A stretch of DNA of 64,000 nucleotides from GCA-2725625 sp964574215. GTDB lineage: Bacteria > Pseudomonadota > Alphaproteobacteria > Rhodospirillales > UBA2165. The DNA lies in assembly GCA_964574215.1 (NCBI GenBank), contig CAZNLR010000001.1:1-64000 (forward strand), written 5' to 3'. Position numbers and translations under genes: made by a program. Shown in pieces: positions 33,101 to 42,091 of this stretch. The notes under the pieces are model-generated. The model was given only the letters and a program-made list of their open reading frames with translations, did no database searches and was not told the DNA's origin. Position 1 is the first letter of the stretch. Each line of letters starts with the position of its first letter.

Positions 33101-34625
33101 ACCGATTTCAGAAGACCAGAAGAAAAATAGTCAGGCTGCGGCAGGCTACCTGTCGCCTTACAAGGAAACGACCCTCGGTCATTTTATCAACGGCAAGCGG
33201 GTTGATGGACTGTCAGAAGAGACTTTCGAGAACTCCACGCCGGTGGATGGCAGTTTTCTGGGGAACGTTTCGGCAGGGAGTGCCGATGATATCGACGCTG
33301 CGGCCAAGGCCGCCAAGGCGGCGTTCCCGGCGTGGCGTGATATGAATGGTGATAAAAGGCGCGCCATTCTTCATAACGTGGCTGACAAGATCGTCGAGCG
33401 GGCGGAGGAAATCGCCTTTGTCGAAAGTATGGATACGGGCCAGCCTCTCAGGTTTATGAGCAAGGCGGCCATCCGTGGATCGGAAAACTATCGCTTTTTT
33501 GCCGACAAGGCGCCCGAAGCAACGAGCGGCATGGCCATGCCGGCGGATCATCACGTCAATTATTCCGTCCGCCAGCCCATCGGGCCCGTCGGCGTTATCA
33601 CGCCCTGGAACACGCCCTTTATGCTGTCCACCTGGAAAATCGCCCCGGCCTTGGCGGCCGGTTGCACGGTGGTTCACAAACCGGCGGAATGGAGCCCCTT
33701 GACGGCCATGCTACTGGCCGAAATTATGACCGATGCCGGTATTCCGGAGGGCGTGGTCAACACGGTCAACGGGCTGGGAGAAAGCGCGGGCAAGGCGCTG
33801 ACCGAACATCCCGCTATCAAAGCCATCGCCTTCGTCGGCGAATCCTCCACCGGCAGCATGATTATGAAGCAGGGCGCCGATACACTTAAACGGGTGCATT
33901 TCGAACTGGGCGGCAAAAACCCGGTGATCGTTTTCGATGACGCCGATCTTGAGCGCGCCTTGGACGCGGTGGTGTTTATGATTTACAGCCTCAATGGTGA
34001 GCGCTGCACATCGTCCAGCCGGGTTTTAATCCAGGATTCAATTCACGACGAATTCGTCGAAAGGCTGGCGGCCCGGGTGGCCAATCTCAAGGTCGGGCAT
34101 CCCCTTGATCCCGCGACGGAAATCGGCCCCCTGATCCACCGCCGTCATTTCGAAAAAGTCACCAGCTATTTCGGCATCGCCGGAGAAGACGGCGCCGAGA
34201 TCAAGTCCGGCGGCGCGGTGGCGGATATTTATGACGGTGGCAATTTCGTCGAGCCGACTCTGTTCACCGGCGCGAACAACCAAATGCGCATCGCCCAGGA
34301 AGAGATTTTCGGTCCCGTCCTGACGGCCATCCGGTTCAAGGACGAAGCCGAGGCCTTGTCTCTGGCCAATGACGTCCGCTACGGCCTCGCCGGATATGTC
34401 TGGACCGGTGATGTGGGCCGCGCCCACCGCATGGGCCGGTCACTGGACGCCGGTATGATCTGGGTGAATTCGGAAAACAACCGTCACCTGCCGGCGCCCT
34501 TTGGCGGCATGAAGGCCAGCGGCATCGGCCGGGACGGGGGTGATTACAGTTTTGATTTTTACATGGAGACCAAGAATATTTGTATCGCCATGGACGAACA
34601 CAAAGTGCCCCAACTCGGCGTATAG
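33090..34625 (+). CDS. hpaE: 5-carboxymethyl-2-hydroxymuconate semialdehyde dehydrogenase (HpaE)
   Basis: This 511-residue NAD-dependent aldehyde dehydrogenase has the nucleophilic Cys in NGERCTSSSR, the general-base Glu in HFELGGKNP and the Asn in ITPWNTPF. The match to HpaE is by context and by the hpaF overlap. It oxidises the semialdehyde formed by HpaD to 5-carboxymethyl-2-hydroxymuconate. Sequence-only distinction from other ALDHs is limited, so the name relies on the cluster. Confidence 0.88.
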   Translation: MLDKPISEDQKKNSQAAAGYLSPYKETTLGHFINGKRVDGLSEETFENSTPVDGSFLGNVSAGSADDIDAAAKAAKAAFPAWRDMNGDKRRAILHNVADKIVERAEEIAFVESMDTGQPLRFMSKAAIRGSENYRFFADKAPEATSGMAMPADHHVNYSVRQPIGPVGVITPWNTPFMLSTWKIAPALAAGCTVVHKPAEWSPLTAMLLAEIMTDAGIPEGVVNTVNGLGESAGKALTEHPAIKAIAFVGESSTGSMIMKQGADTLKRVHFELGGKNPVIVFDDADLERALDAVVFMIYSLNGERCTSSSRVLIQDSIHDEFVERLAARVANLKVGHPLDPATEIGPLIHRRHFEKVTSYFGIAGEDGAEIKSGGAVADIYDGGNFVEPTLFTGANNQMRIAQEEIFGPVLTAIRFKDEAEALSLANDVRYGLAGYVWTGDVGRAHRMGRSLDAGMIWVNSENNRHLPAPFGGMKASGIGRDGGDYSFDFYMETKNICIAMDEHKVPQLGV

Positions 34626-34665
34626 TTTGGGTGTATAAAATAGAAGGTGAGGAGGAGAGAGCCAA

Positions 34666-35514
34666 ATGGGTGAATTGATCATGGCGGCGAAGGTAACCCA
34701 CGTGCCGTCCATCTGGATGTCGGAAATGTACGAGCAGCACAAGGGCATCCGGGATAACGCCATCAACGGACTGATCGAACTGGGTAACCGGGCGCGGGAG
34801 CGTGAAGTCGAAACCTATGTGGTGATCGATACCCACTGGATCGTCAATCAGGGCTTCCACCTCAACGCCAACGCCAAGTTCGAAGGCGACTTTACCAGCC
34901 CCGAATTGCCCCATTTCCTAAGAGATCTAAAGTACAATTACGATGGCGATCCGGAATTCGGCCGCGCGCTGGCGGGAGCCGTCGAGGACGGCGGTTTCCG
35001 CGCCATCGCTCACGAAGATCCCAATCTCACTCTGGAATACGGTACCTTAATTCCCATGCGCCACGCCAATCCCGACGCCGATGCCAGGGTGGTATCCATC
35101 GCCGCCAACCAGTTCGCCAGCATCGAAGAAGGCCGCGCCTGGGGCGAAATACTGGCCCAAGTGATCAAGGACAGTGACCGCCGTGTAGCCCTATTCGCCA
35201 GCGGTTCCCTCTCCCACCAGTTTTTCCCCAATTCGGAATCCATCGAAGGCGCCTTCGAGGTCAACACCGAGTTCAACAAGCAGGTCGATCTCCGGGTGCT
35301 GGAACTATGGCGGGACGGGCGCACTAAGGAATTCCTCGAAATGTTGCCCGACTACGCCCAACGCTGTTACGGCGAATGCGGCATGGTGGATACGGCCATG
35401 CTGTTCGGCCTTCTGGGCTGGGACACCTATGCCGGCAAAGGCGAGCAGATCGGCGACTATTTCGGCAGTTCCGGCACCGGCCAGGTCAATGTCGATTTCG
35501 ACCTGCCGGCATAA
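34666..35514 (+). CDS. hpaD: 3,4-dihydroxyphenylacetate 2,3-dioxygenase (HpaD)
   Basis: This 282-residue class III (LigB-type) extradiol dioxygenase cleaves homoprotocatechuate. The pattern matches E. coli HpaD closely: AAKVTHVPSIW at the start, VIDTHWIVNQGFH, FEGDFTSPELPHFLRDLKYN, LEYGTLIPMRH, ASGSLSHQF and the end GSSGTGQVNVDFDLPA. The conserved His residues supply the iron ligands and base. A GGAGGAGAG ribosome binding site precedes the ATG. It is the final gene of the right half-operon. Its stop is 9 bases from the convergent molybdoenzyme gene. Confidence 0.93.
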   Translation: MGELIMAAKVTHVPSIWMSEMYEQHKGIRDNAINGLIELGNRAREREVETYVVIDTHWIVNQGFHLNANAKFEGDFTSPELPHFLRDLKYNYDGDPEFGRALAGAVEDGGFRAIAHEDPNLTLEYGTLIPMRHANPDADARVVSIAANQFASIEEGRAWGEILAQVIKDSDRRVALFASGSLSHQFFPNSESIEGAFEVNTEFNKQVDLRVLELWRDGRTKEFLEMLPDYAQRCYGECGMVDTAMLFGLLGWDTYAGKGEQIGDYFGSSGTGQVNVDFDLPA

Positions 35515-35523
35515 ATAGGGCGT

Positions 35524-37581
35524 CTAAACTTTGCGGATCCAGACGGCGGTGTCGTGAAATGCGGCGCCGCCGTTGGGTGCGGCGGGATCGGCGCTGGTCA
35601 GCAGATTGATGCCCATGCCTTCTTCGAAGGCTGAATTCGGCCAGACGCTTTCAACGATTACGACGCCTGGTGAAACGCCTTCGAAAATTTCCACGTGAAT
35701 GGCTAGATCACCGCGCGTATTGCCAAGCCGCACGACGTCACCCGGGTCAACGCCGAGATCGGCGCAGTCACCCGGATTAATCTTTACGGTTGGACGCTCC
35801 TCCTTGGTTAAGGAGGTTTTGGTCTCGGTAAAGGAGGAATTGAGGAAATTGCGCGAAGGCGCTGTCACCATGCGAAACGGACGCTCTTCATCCGCTTGGT
35901 CAATAATGTCCACGAAATCCGGTAATTGGGACAGCTTATCGGCATCTTCACCGATTACCGCCCAATCGGCACGGAAATGGAACTTGCCGTCGGCATGACC
36001 GAAACCATTCAGGCAATGAGATGTTTCAAAATCGGCATTGAGGTCGATCAGGCGTTGATCCCTGAGGTCGTCGGCGCCGGCATATCCCGAATTCTTCAGC
36101 GTCTTGTCGATGAGTTGCCAGTCGGTCATTTCGAACGAAGAATCTGCCACGCCGAGACGTTTGGCCAGCGCGCCCAGCATATCGTGGTTGCTGCGCGCTT
36201 CGCCCACCGGCGCGATCACCTGCGGACCGATCTGCAGGTAGGCATGGCCATAGGACGTGTAAAGATCGTTGTGTTCCAGGAAGGTGGTCGCCGGCAGGAT
36301 AATATCGGCGAGCTTGGCGGTATCGGTAAGGAACTGTTCATGGACAGCCAGGAACATATCGTCTCGCATCAGACCGCGGCGAACCCGTGCCGATTCCGGT
36401 GCAACAACAGCCGGATTTGAACTCTGAACCAGCATCGCCGTAACCGGCGGACCGCCGTTGAGCGGACCGGTATCCCCGTCGATGATCGGTCCGAGCTGAG
36501 ACATGTCGAGCAGGCGGGTTTTGGTTTCGGTCCCGTGGATTAGCGACGTATCGATTTGAAAGTTGCCACCGGTCGCTGAATACAGGCCGCTGCCGCGATG
36601 TTTCCAGGCGCCGCGCACTGCTGGCAGACAGCTTACCGCATGGATGCCGGCGGCGCCGTTTCGCGCCCGTGAAAAACCGATGCCCATGCGAATCAACGCC
36701 CGCTCAGTCGTTCCGTAAGCCAGGGCGAATGCTTCGATATCACTGACGGATATACCGGTGATTGCCGCCGCCCATTCCGGCGTTTTCGATTTAAGATGAT
36801 CCTCCAAAGCCGCCGGATCATCCGTATATTTATCCATATAGGCACGATCCGCGTGGCCGTCCCGAAACAGAATGTGCATGACGGCGCAGGCAAGCGCCGC
36901 GTCCGTGCCCGGTCGCGGCCGCAAATGCACATCGGCTGTTTGAGCCGTCGCGGTCTGGTAAGGGTCAATGACGAAAAGTTTTGCGCCTCTCTCCTTACGC
37001 GCCCGGCTTATGTGAGACATCAAATTAACATGGGTGTGGACGGGATTTGCGCCCCACACGATAATCAGATCGCTTTCGGCAAACTCGAGTGGATCGATCG
37101 ATTTGGTGCCGCCAAACGCTGCGGTGACTCCCATTTTCATAATCCAGGAGCAAATTGTATCTTTCTGGCGGGAATATCCCATAGCGTTGCGCAGCCGGCG
37201 TACTCCATCCCGATGGACCAAGCCCATCGTACCGGCGTAATTGTAAAGCCATATTGTTTCGGGCCCATACTTCGCCGCCGCTTTTTCGAAGTTCTCAGCG
37301 ACGATATCAAGCGCATCGTCCCAGGAAATTTCCTCGAAATCCGCGAGCGTCGCTGTCGGTGATTTAGCGCCTTTGCGCCGCAGCGGCCGGGTTAGCCTGC
37401 CCGGATGGTGGACCCTTTCGGCATAGCGCGCCACCTTGGCGCAAACCACGCCGGCAGTATAAGGGTTTTCCGTCGAGCCATGCACGCGGCCAATTTGGTC
37501 GGACGACTCTAGTTCGATGTCGAGCGTACACGCACTAGAGCAGTCATGCGGGCAGACCGATTGAGCGATCGTGTGCTGCAT
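35524..37581 (-). CDS. Molybdopterin oxidoreductase (DMSO reductase superfamily)
   Basis: This 685-residue protein has an N-terminal [4Fe-4S] motif C10-x3-C14-x3-C18-x28-C47, then the bis-molybdopterin domains (SDLIIVWGANPVHTH, LAVHEQFLTDTAKLADIILP, and the C-terminal molydopterin-binding barrel VKINPGDCADLGV). There is no twin-arginine signal, so it should be cytoplasmic. No iron-sulfur or membrane partner is adjacent. The family includes formate, biotin sulfoxide and hydroxytransferase-type enzymes; I cannot choose. It is on the minus strand between hpaD and cobT, facing away from both operons. Confidence 0.82.
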   Translation of the reverse strand: MQHTIAQSVCPHDCSSACTLDIELESSDQIGRVHGSTENPYTAGVVCAKVARYAERVHHPGRLTRPLRRKGAKSPTATLADFEEISWDDALDIVAENFEKAAAKYGPETIWLYNYAGTMGLVHRDGVRRLRNAMGYSRQKDTICSWIMKMGVTAAFGGTKSIDPLEFAESDLIIVWGANPVHTHVNLMSHISRARKERGAKLFVIDPYQTATAQTADVHLRPRPGTDAALACAVMHILFRDGHADRAYMDKYTDDPAALEDHLKSKTPEWAAAITGISVSDIEAFALAYGTTERALIRMGIGFSRARNGAAGIHAVSCLPAVRGAWKHRGSGLYSATGGNFQIDTSLIHGTETKTRLLDMSQLGPIIDGDTGPLNGGPPVTAMLVQSSNPAVVAPESARVRRGLMRDDMFLAVHEQFLTDTAKLADIILPATTFLEHNDLYTSYGHAYLQIGPQVIAPVGEARSNHDMLGALAKRLGVADSSFEMTDWQLIDKTLKNSGYAGADDLRDQRLIDLNADFETSHCLNGFGHADGKFHFRADWAVIGEDADKLSQLPDFVDIIDQADEERPFRMVTAPSRNFLNSSFTETKTSLTKEERPTVKINPGDCADLGVDPGDVVRLGNTRGDLAIHVEIFEGVSPGVVIVESVWPNSAFEEGMGINLLTSADPAAPNGGAAFHDTAVWIRKV

Positions 37582-37669
37582 TTATGTAATCCTGCATTTC
37601 ATTACGGTCGGATTATATTCGACATTGGCGTTACAAGGAAAGGGAGCGCCGCATCGTCCTGGGAAATGC

Positions 37670-38692
37670 CTAATCCTTGTCGGAAACCCCGGCTTCCTCG
37701 AAGGTTGCCATGCCTGTGTGGCAGGCGACGGCGGTTTTTAAAATACCGATGGCCAATGCCGCGCCGGTGCCTTCGCCCAGGCGCATGCCGAAATCGAACA
37801 AGGGCTTTTTACCCATTTTTTCGAGCAGTCGGCGGTGGCCGGGCTCGGCTGATACATGGGCTACGACGCAATGATCGAGGGCCGTTTCGTCGACGGCGTG
37901 AAGGGCGGCGGCGGCGGAACAGGTGACGTAGCCGTCCAGCAGCACCGGGATACGCGACACCCGGGCCGTCAGGATGGCGCCGCAGATGGCCGCCATTTCC
38001 CGGCCGCCGAAGCAGCGTAAAACTTCAAGCCCGTCGGTCAGCGCCGCTTTGTGCAGCATGACGCTTTCTTCCACCACGCGGATTTTGTTGGAAAGGGCAT
38101 CGCCTTCAACACCGGTGCCGGGACCCACCCAATCGGCGGCCGAACCGCCGTAAAGGGCATGGCACATGGCGGCGGAGGCCGTCGTATTGCCGATGCCCAT
38201 TTCACCGACGCAGATAACATCCAAGCCCAAATCGACACCGGACATGCCGAAGGCGATGGCCTCGGCGCAATCGGCGTCGTCCATCGCCGGTTCCCGGCTG
38301 AAATCACGGGTGGGCACTTCGACGGCGGCTTCCAGGACGCGCAGTTCGGCATCCTGGACCTTGCACATCTGATTGATGGCCGCACCGCCCGCTTGGAAAT
38401 TAGCCACCATCTGGTGAGTGACCTCGGCCGGATAGGCGGAAACGCCTTGAGCTGTAACGCCGTGACTGCCGGCGAAGACCAAAACCCGCGGCACCTCTAT
38501 TTTCGGCGGATGGCGGCCCTGCCAGGCGGCCAGCCATTCGGCCAGTTCCTCCAACCTGCCCAGTGATCCCGGCGGTTTGGTGAGGTTGGGTTCGCGATCC
38601 TGAGCCATCGCGATTGCGTCTACGTCCGGGCCCGGAATTTTGTTTAATATATCGCGAATGGCCTCAAGGGAGGTAACTGGTTTATCCGACAT
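37670..38692 (-). CDS. cobT: Nicotinate-nucleotide--dimethylbenzimidazole phosphoribosyltransferase (CobT)
   Basis: This 340-residue enzyme activates the lower ligand base for cobalamin. Signature NLTKPPGSLGRLEELAEWL is near residue 40; the catalytic Glu sits in FGMRLGEGTGAALA close to the end. The intermediate VFAGSHGVTAQGVSAYP is also typical. I place the start at 38692 (MSDKPVTSLE); a start 18 bases upstream (MKNGSD) is possible. It is divergent from cobS across about 106 bases. This is the CobT of the Salmonella nomenclature (CobU of Pseudomonas), not the cobaltochelatase subunit of the same letter. Confidence 0.93.
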   Translation of the reverse strand: MSDKPVTSLEAIRDILNKIPGPDVDAIAMAQDREPNLTKPPGSLGRLEELAEWLAAWQGRHPPKIEVPRVLVFAGSHGVTAQGVSAYPAEVTHQMVANFQAGGAAINQMCKVQDAELRVLEAAVEVPTRDFSREPAMDDADCAEAIAFGMSGVDLGLDVICVGEMGIGNTTASAAMCHALYGGSAADWVGPGTGVEGDALSNKIRVVEESVMLHKAALTDGLEVLRCFGGREMAAICGAILTARVSRIPVLLDGYVTCSAAAALHAVDETALDHCVVAHVSAEPGHRRLLEKMGKKPLFDFGMRLGEGTGAALAIGILKTAVACHTGMATFEEAGVSDKD

Positions 38693-38798
38693 GTCGCTTC
38701 CGTTTTTCATTTTGGGGAAAAATAATTTATTGTTTGAATAAAGCTGTAATATAGGGATGTGTGCTCCGGCGAAAGCATAAAATCGGGAATGGGAAAAA

Positions 38799-39719
38799 TT
38801 GGCCGAAGATTCTGAAAATAAAGACAAAAAAGACTCCGAAGAAGAGGCAAAAGGCCTCGTGGAAGCAACCGAATCGGGTGATGGAGACGGTGCCGATTCC
38901 GGCTACATCGACGCCGAGGAGCCTTTCTACAAAAGATTTTGGCGGCAGCTGCCCGATCACCAGGGCTGGCTCGCCGATTTAAAAATCTGTGTTGGCGTTT
39001 TGACCAGAATTCCGGTGCCGCCGTCCACGTTGCCTGATGACCTATCGGTCTCGGACGCCTCCCGCTATTTTCCTCTGATCGGCGGCGCTATCGGCCTGTT
39101 GGGGGGAATTGCCCTGATGATCGCCGCCTGGCTGTCGCTGCCGCCGAGTATCGCTTCCGTTTTTGGCCTGCTGGCCATGACCGTGGTGACCGGGGCCCTG
39201 CATGAGGATGGTCTTGCCGACACGGTGGACGGATTGGGCGGCGGCAGTACGCGGGAACAAAAGCTGGCCATTATGCACGACAGCCAGATCGGCAGTTTCG
39301 GCGTGGTCGCTTTAATCTTTATTTTCGCCCTCAAATGGACGGCGCTCACCGCTATCGCCGGCATCGGCGTCAGTGAGGCTGTGCTGGCCCTGATTGCGGC
39401 GGCAGCGGCATCTAGGGCCGTTTTGCCGGTGGTCATGCATTACGTGCCGGTCGCCCGGGAGGACGGACTAAGCGCCGACGCCGGGCGTCCCGGATTCGAT
39501 CGGGCTGCCGTGGCTTTTCTGGTTGGTTTGGCATTTCTGATTTTCTGTCTGGGATTCCAGACCGGTATCGTCGCATTGGTATTGGGCGCGCTGGTTGCGG
39601 CGGTATTCGTCTATTTTGTCGCCAATCGGATCGGCGGGCAGACGGGCGATGTCCTTGGGGCAACGCAACAAATAACGGAAGTGATAATTTTGTTGGCCAT
39701 CGTTATGGTGGGCGGCTGA
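38799..39719 (+). CDS. cobS: Adenosylcobinamide-GDP ribazoletransferase (CobS)
   Basis: This 306-residue membrane enzyme joins alpha-ribazole to adenosylcobinamide-GDP. Hydrophobic segments begin near LLGGIALMIAAWLSL, and the metal-binding EDGLADTVDGLGGG signature is present, with the partner LTRIPVP and FPLIGG motifs. It starts with TTG and has an unusual acidic N-terminal stretch of about 45 residues (KDKKDSEEEAKGLVEATESG...) before the core. It leads the plus-strand cob operon. Confidence 0.9.
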   Translation: MAEDSENKDKKDSEEEAKGLVEATESGDGDGADSGYIDAEEPFYKRFWRQLPDHQGWLADLKICVGVLTRIPVPPSTLPDDLSVSDASRYFPLIGGAIGLLGGIALMIAAWLSLPPSIASVFGLLAMTVVTGALHEDGLADTVDGLGGGSTREQKLAIMHDSQIGSFGVVALIFIFALKWTALTAIAGIGVSEAVLALIAAAAASRAVLPVVMHYVPVAREDGLSADAGRPGFDRAAVAFLVGLAFLIFCLGFQTGIVALVLGALVAAVFVYFVANRIGGQTGDVLGATQQITEVIILLAIVMVGG

Positions 39720-39737
39720 TAACGTCAGGGAGGAAAT

Positions 39738-40370
39738 ATGAGTAGTGCAACCCGTTGGTGGTGGATTCGCCACGCGCCGTCGGCCGGCGAATTGGGGGTG
39801 ATCCATGGTCAGGACGACGTGGATGCGGATTTGTCGGATACCGAGGCCATCGCGGATCAGAAAAACCGGTTGCCCAAAGACGCCGTCTGGCTGACCAGTG
39901 GTCTCGCGCGCGCCGTGCAGACAGCTGACGCTTTGGGGGCTCCCGATGACTGCCGCGCCATTCCCGAACTGATGGAACAAAGCTACGGCGACTGGAACGG
40001 TATGAGATGGGCCGATATCAAAGGAGAAGAGGTAAAAAATTTCTGGCAGAATTTCGCCACCAATTCACCGCCCAACGGGGAGAGTTTTGTCCAGATGGTG
40101 GAAAGGGTGTCGGAGGCGATTGCCTCTCTCAATCATGAATATCACGGTCGGGACATCATCGCCGTGACCCACGCCGGCACTATCCGTGCGGCGATTACCA
40201 TGGCATTGAACATGTTCGCCCAATCGTCGCTTTCTTTGCAGATCGACAATGTATCTCTGACCCGCATCGACGCCGTGCACGACAATTCAGGCCCGGCCTG
40301 GCGCGTGCCGATGATCAACATGACCGCCCGGTCGGGCTCACTGCCCATTATCTTTAAACCAACCAAATAG
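39738..40370 (+). CDS. cobC: Histidine-phosphatase, probable alpha-ribazole phosphatase (CobC)
   Basis: This 210-residue phosphoglycerate-mutase-like phosphatase has the phosphohistidine RHAPS near the N terminus and matching EQSYGDWNGM and AVTHAGT segments. In this position, between cobS and cobU, removal of the phosphate from alpha-ribazole-5'-phosphate or adenosylcobalamin-phosphate is the expected step. The short RHA (not RHG) motif is common in alphaproteobacterial forms. Confidence 0.82.
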   Translation: MSSATRWWWIRHAPSAGELGVIHGQDDVDADLSDTEAIADQKNRLPKDAVWLTSGLARAVQTADALGAPDDCRAIPELMEQSYGDWNGMRWADIKGEEVKNFWQNFATNSPPNGESFVQMVERVSEAIASLNHEYHGRDIIAVTHAGTIRAAITMALNMFAQSSLSLQIDNVSLTRIDAVHDNSGPAWRVPMINMTARSGSLPIIFKPTK

Positions 40371-40434
40371 AGCGTTTAAATAAAGTGTACCCGGAATACT
40401 TTTTTTGGTAGCTAAATGGGAGGAGATTCAGGGA

Positions 40435-40968
40435 ATGACTAACGGTATTTCGGATATTACGTTGACCGGTTTGACGCTGGTGCTGGGCGGCGCCCGGTCA
40501 GGGAAAAGTGCTTTTGCCGAGAGCCTTGTTGAAGCCACCGGCGGCGGCATCTATGTGGCGACGGCCCAGGCGCGTGATACCGAAATGGAAGCGCGGATCG
40601 AAGCCCACAAAAAGCGGCGCGGCCCGTCCTGGCGGTCCATCGAGGAACCAACCGACCTGGCGGAAATCTTGATTAATCTCCAAAACGAAACGACACCGGT
40701 TCTGGTCGATTGCCTGACCTTATGGTTAAGCAATATCCTGGAGGCGGAAAGAAACATCGACGATGAAATCGCGACCTTGTGTAATGTGGCCTCGTCATTA
40801 AACTACCCTCTGGTTTTGGTATCCAATGAGATCGGCCTGGGCGTTATCCCCGAAAACGTGTTGGCGAGAAGGTTTATCGATCTTCACGGCAGCATGAATC
40901 AATGGGTGGCGACGGTTGCCGGTCAGGTCGTTATGGTGACCGCCGGGATCGCCCACAGAATAAAATAA
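40435..40968 (+). CDS. cobU: Adenosylcobinamide kinase/guanylyltransferase (CobU)
   Basis: This 177-residue bifunctional enzyme has the P-loop GGARSGKSAFAE near residue 20, an ATAQARDTEMEARIEAH stretch carrying the guanylylation region, VDCLTLWLSN and SNEIGLGVIPE. It phosphorylates adenosylcobinamide and then transfers GMP. The ATG at 40435 is chosen; an upstream start 30 bases earlier reads through GGAGGAGAT and is less likely. Confidence 0.93.
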   Translation: MTNGISDITLTGLTLVLGGARSGKSAFAESLVEATGGGIYVATAQARDTEMEARIEAHKKRRGPSWRSIEEPTDLAEILINLQNETTPVLVDCLTLWLSNILEAERNIDDEIATLCNVASSLNYPLVLVSNEIGLGVIPENVLARRFIDLHGSMNQWVATVAGQVVMVTAGIAHRIK

Positions 40969-41003
40969 GCGAACAGCTTGAAAGTTTAAAGTTAGGATCA
41001 TTT

Positions 41004-42068
41004 ATGAACATACCCGCCTCCCAAAAGGCACATGTGGCGGCGAAGGTGCCGGTAACTGTCATCACAGGTTTTCTCGGCGCCGGCAAAACCAGCCTGATCA
41101 GGCACCTGTTGGAAAACGCCAACGGCAAAAAGCTTGCCCTGATCATCAACGAGTTCGGCGATTTGGGCATTGACGGCGATATTCTGAAAGGATGCGGTGA
41201 CGAGACCTGCACCGAAGACGACGTTCTGGAACTGACCAACGGTTGTCTTTGCTGCACCGTGGCCGACGATTTTATTCCCACCTTGGAATCCCTGTTGGAT
41301 CGGCCCGACCGGCCCGACCACATCGTGATCGAAACATCGGGATTGGCGCTGCCCAAGCCTTTGGTGAAAGCATTTCACTGGCCCGAGGTACGGTCCCGCA
41401 CTACCGTCGATGGCGTCGTCACCGTGGTAGATGGACCGGCCGTTTCGGCAGGATTGTTTGCCGACGATCCGGAACTGGTGGCCAAGCAGCGGGAGCAGGA
41501 TGAAACCCTCGACCACGACAATCCGCTGGAGGAAGTCTTCGAGGACCAACTGGCCTGCGCCGATATGGTCATCGTCAGCAAAGCCGACCTGATGGAAGGC
41601 AATGCCCTGAGCGCAGTCATCGAATTGATCGACAACTCCGCCCGGGATGCGGTGGAAGCCGTGCCCGCCGTTCACGGCAGGTTGGACCCGGAATTGGTGC
41701 TCGGCTTGACCTCAGCGGCGGAGGATGAAATCGATGACCGCTGGTCTCACCACGATGATCTGGATGGCGAGCACGACCATGACGATTTTGAGACCTTTAT
41801 TGTCGACATCACGGCGGCGGAGACCCCCAAGGAGTTGGCCGACCGCGTGACCAAGGCGCTATCCCTCAAAGGCGTTCTACGGGTCAAAGGCGTGATCGAA
41901 GTTACCGGCAATCCGTCCCGGCTGGTTGTCCAAGGGGTTGGCGAAAGGGTCGAGCACTATTACGACCGCCCCTGGAACGACGGCGAGGACCGGCGGAGCC
42001 GGCTGGTGATTATCGGTCTGAACGGCCTGGAACAAGGGAAAATCGAAACCCTCTTGCGTCCGGTTTAG
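41004..42068 (+). CDS. cobW: CobW GTPase, cobalamin-cluster type
   Basis: This 354-residue G3E GTPase has Walker A GFLGAGKTS (22-30), the metal-site GCLCC motif, and Walker B/base-recognition SKADL. A His/Asp-rich stretch (HHDDLDGEHDHDDF) lies between the GTPase and C-terminal domains. CobW is thought to deliver cobalt to the cobaltochelatase, and it lies 23 bases before cobN, its usual partner. The C-terminal CobW_C domain (LSLKGVLRVKGVIEV) is present. Confidence 0.92.
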   Translation: MNIPASQKAHVAAKVPVTVITGFLGAGKTSLIRHLLENANGKKLALIINEFGDLGIDGDILKGCGDETCTEDDVLELTNGCLCCTVADDFIPTLESLLDRPDRPDHIVIETSGLALPKPLVKAFHWPEVRSRTTVDGVVTVVDGPAVSAGLFADDPELVAKQREQDETLDHDNPLEEVFEDQLACADMVIVSKADLMEGNALSAVIELIDNSARDAVEAVPAVHGRLDPELVLGLTSAAEDEIDDRWSHHDDLDGEHDHDDFETFIVDITAAETPKELADRVTKALSLKGVLRVKGVIEVTGNPSRLVVQGVGERVEHYYDRPWNDGEDRRSRLVIIGLNGLEQGKIETLLRPV

Positions 42069-42091
42069 GCATCCAGCGCTAGGGGCCGCCC

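Noticed and set aside
35524..37581. Assigning the molybdoenzyme to the hpa pathway
   Set aside because: It is convergent with hpaD, has no role in known homoprotocatechuate breakdown and no redox partner is present.
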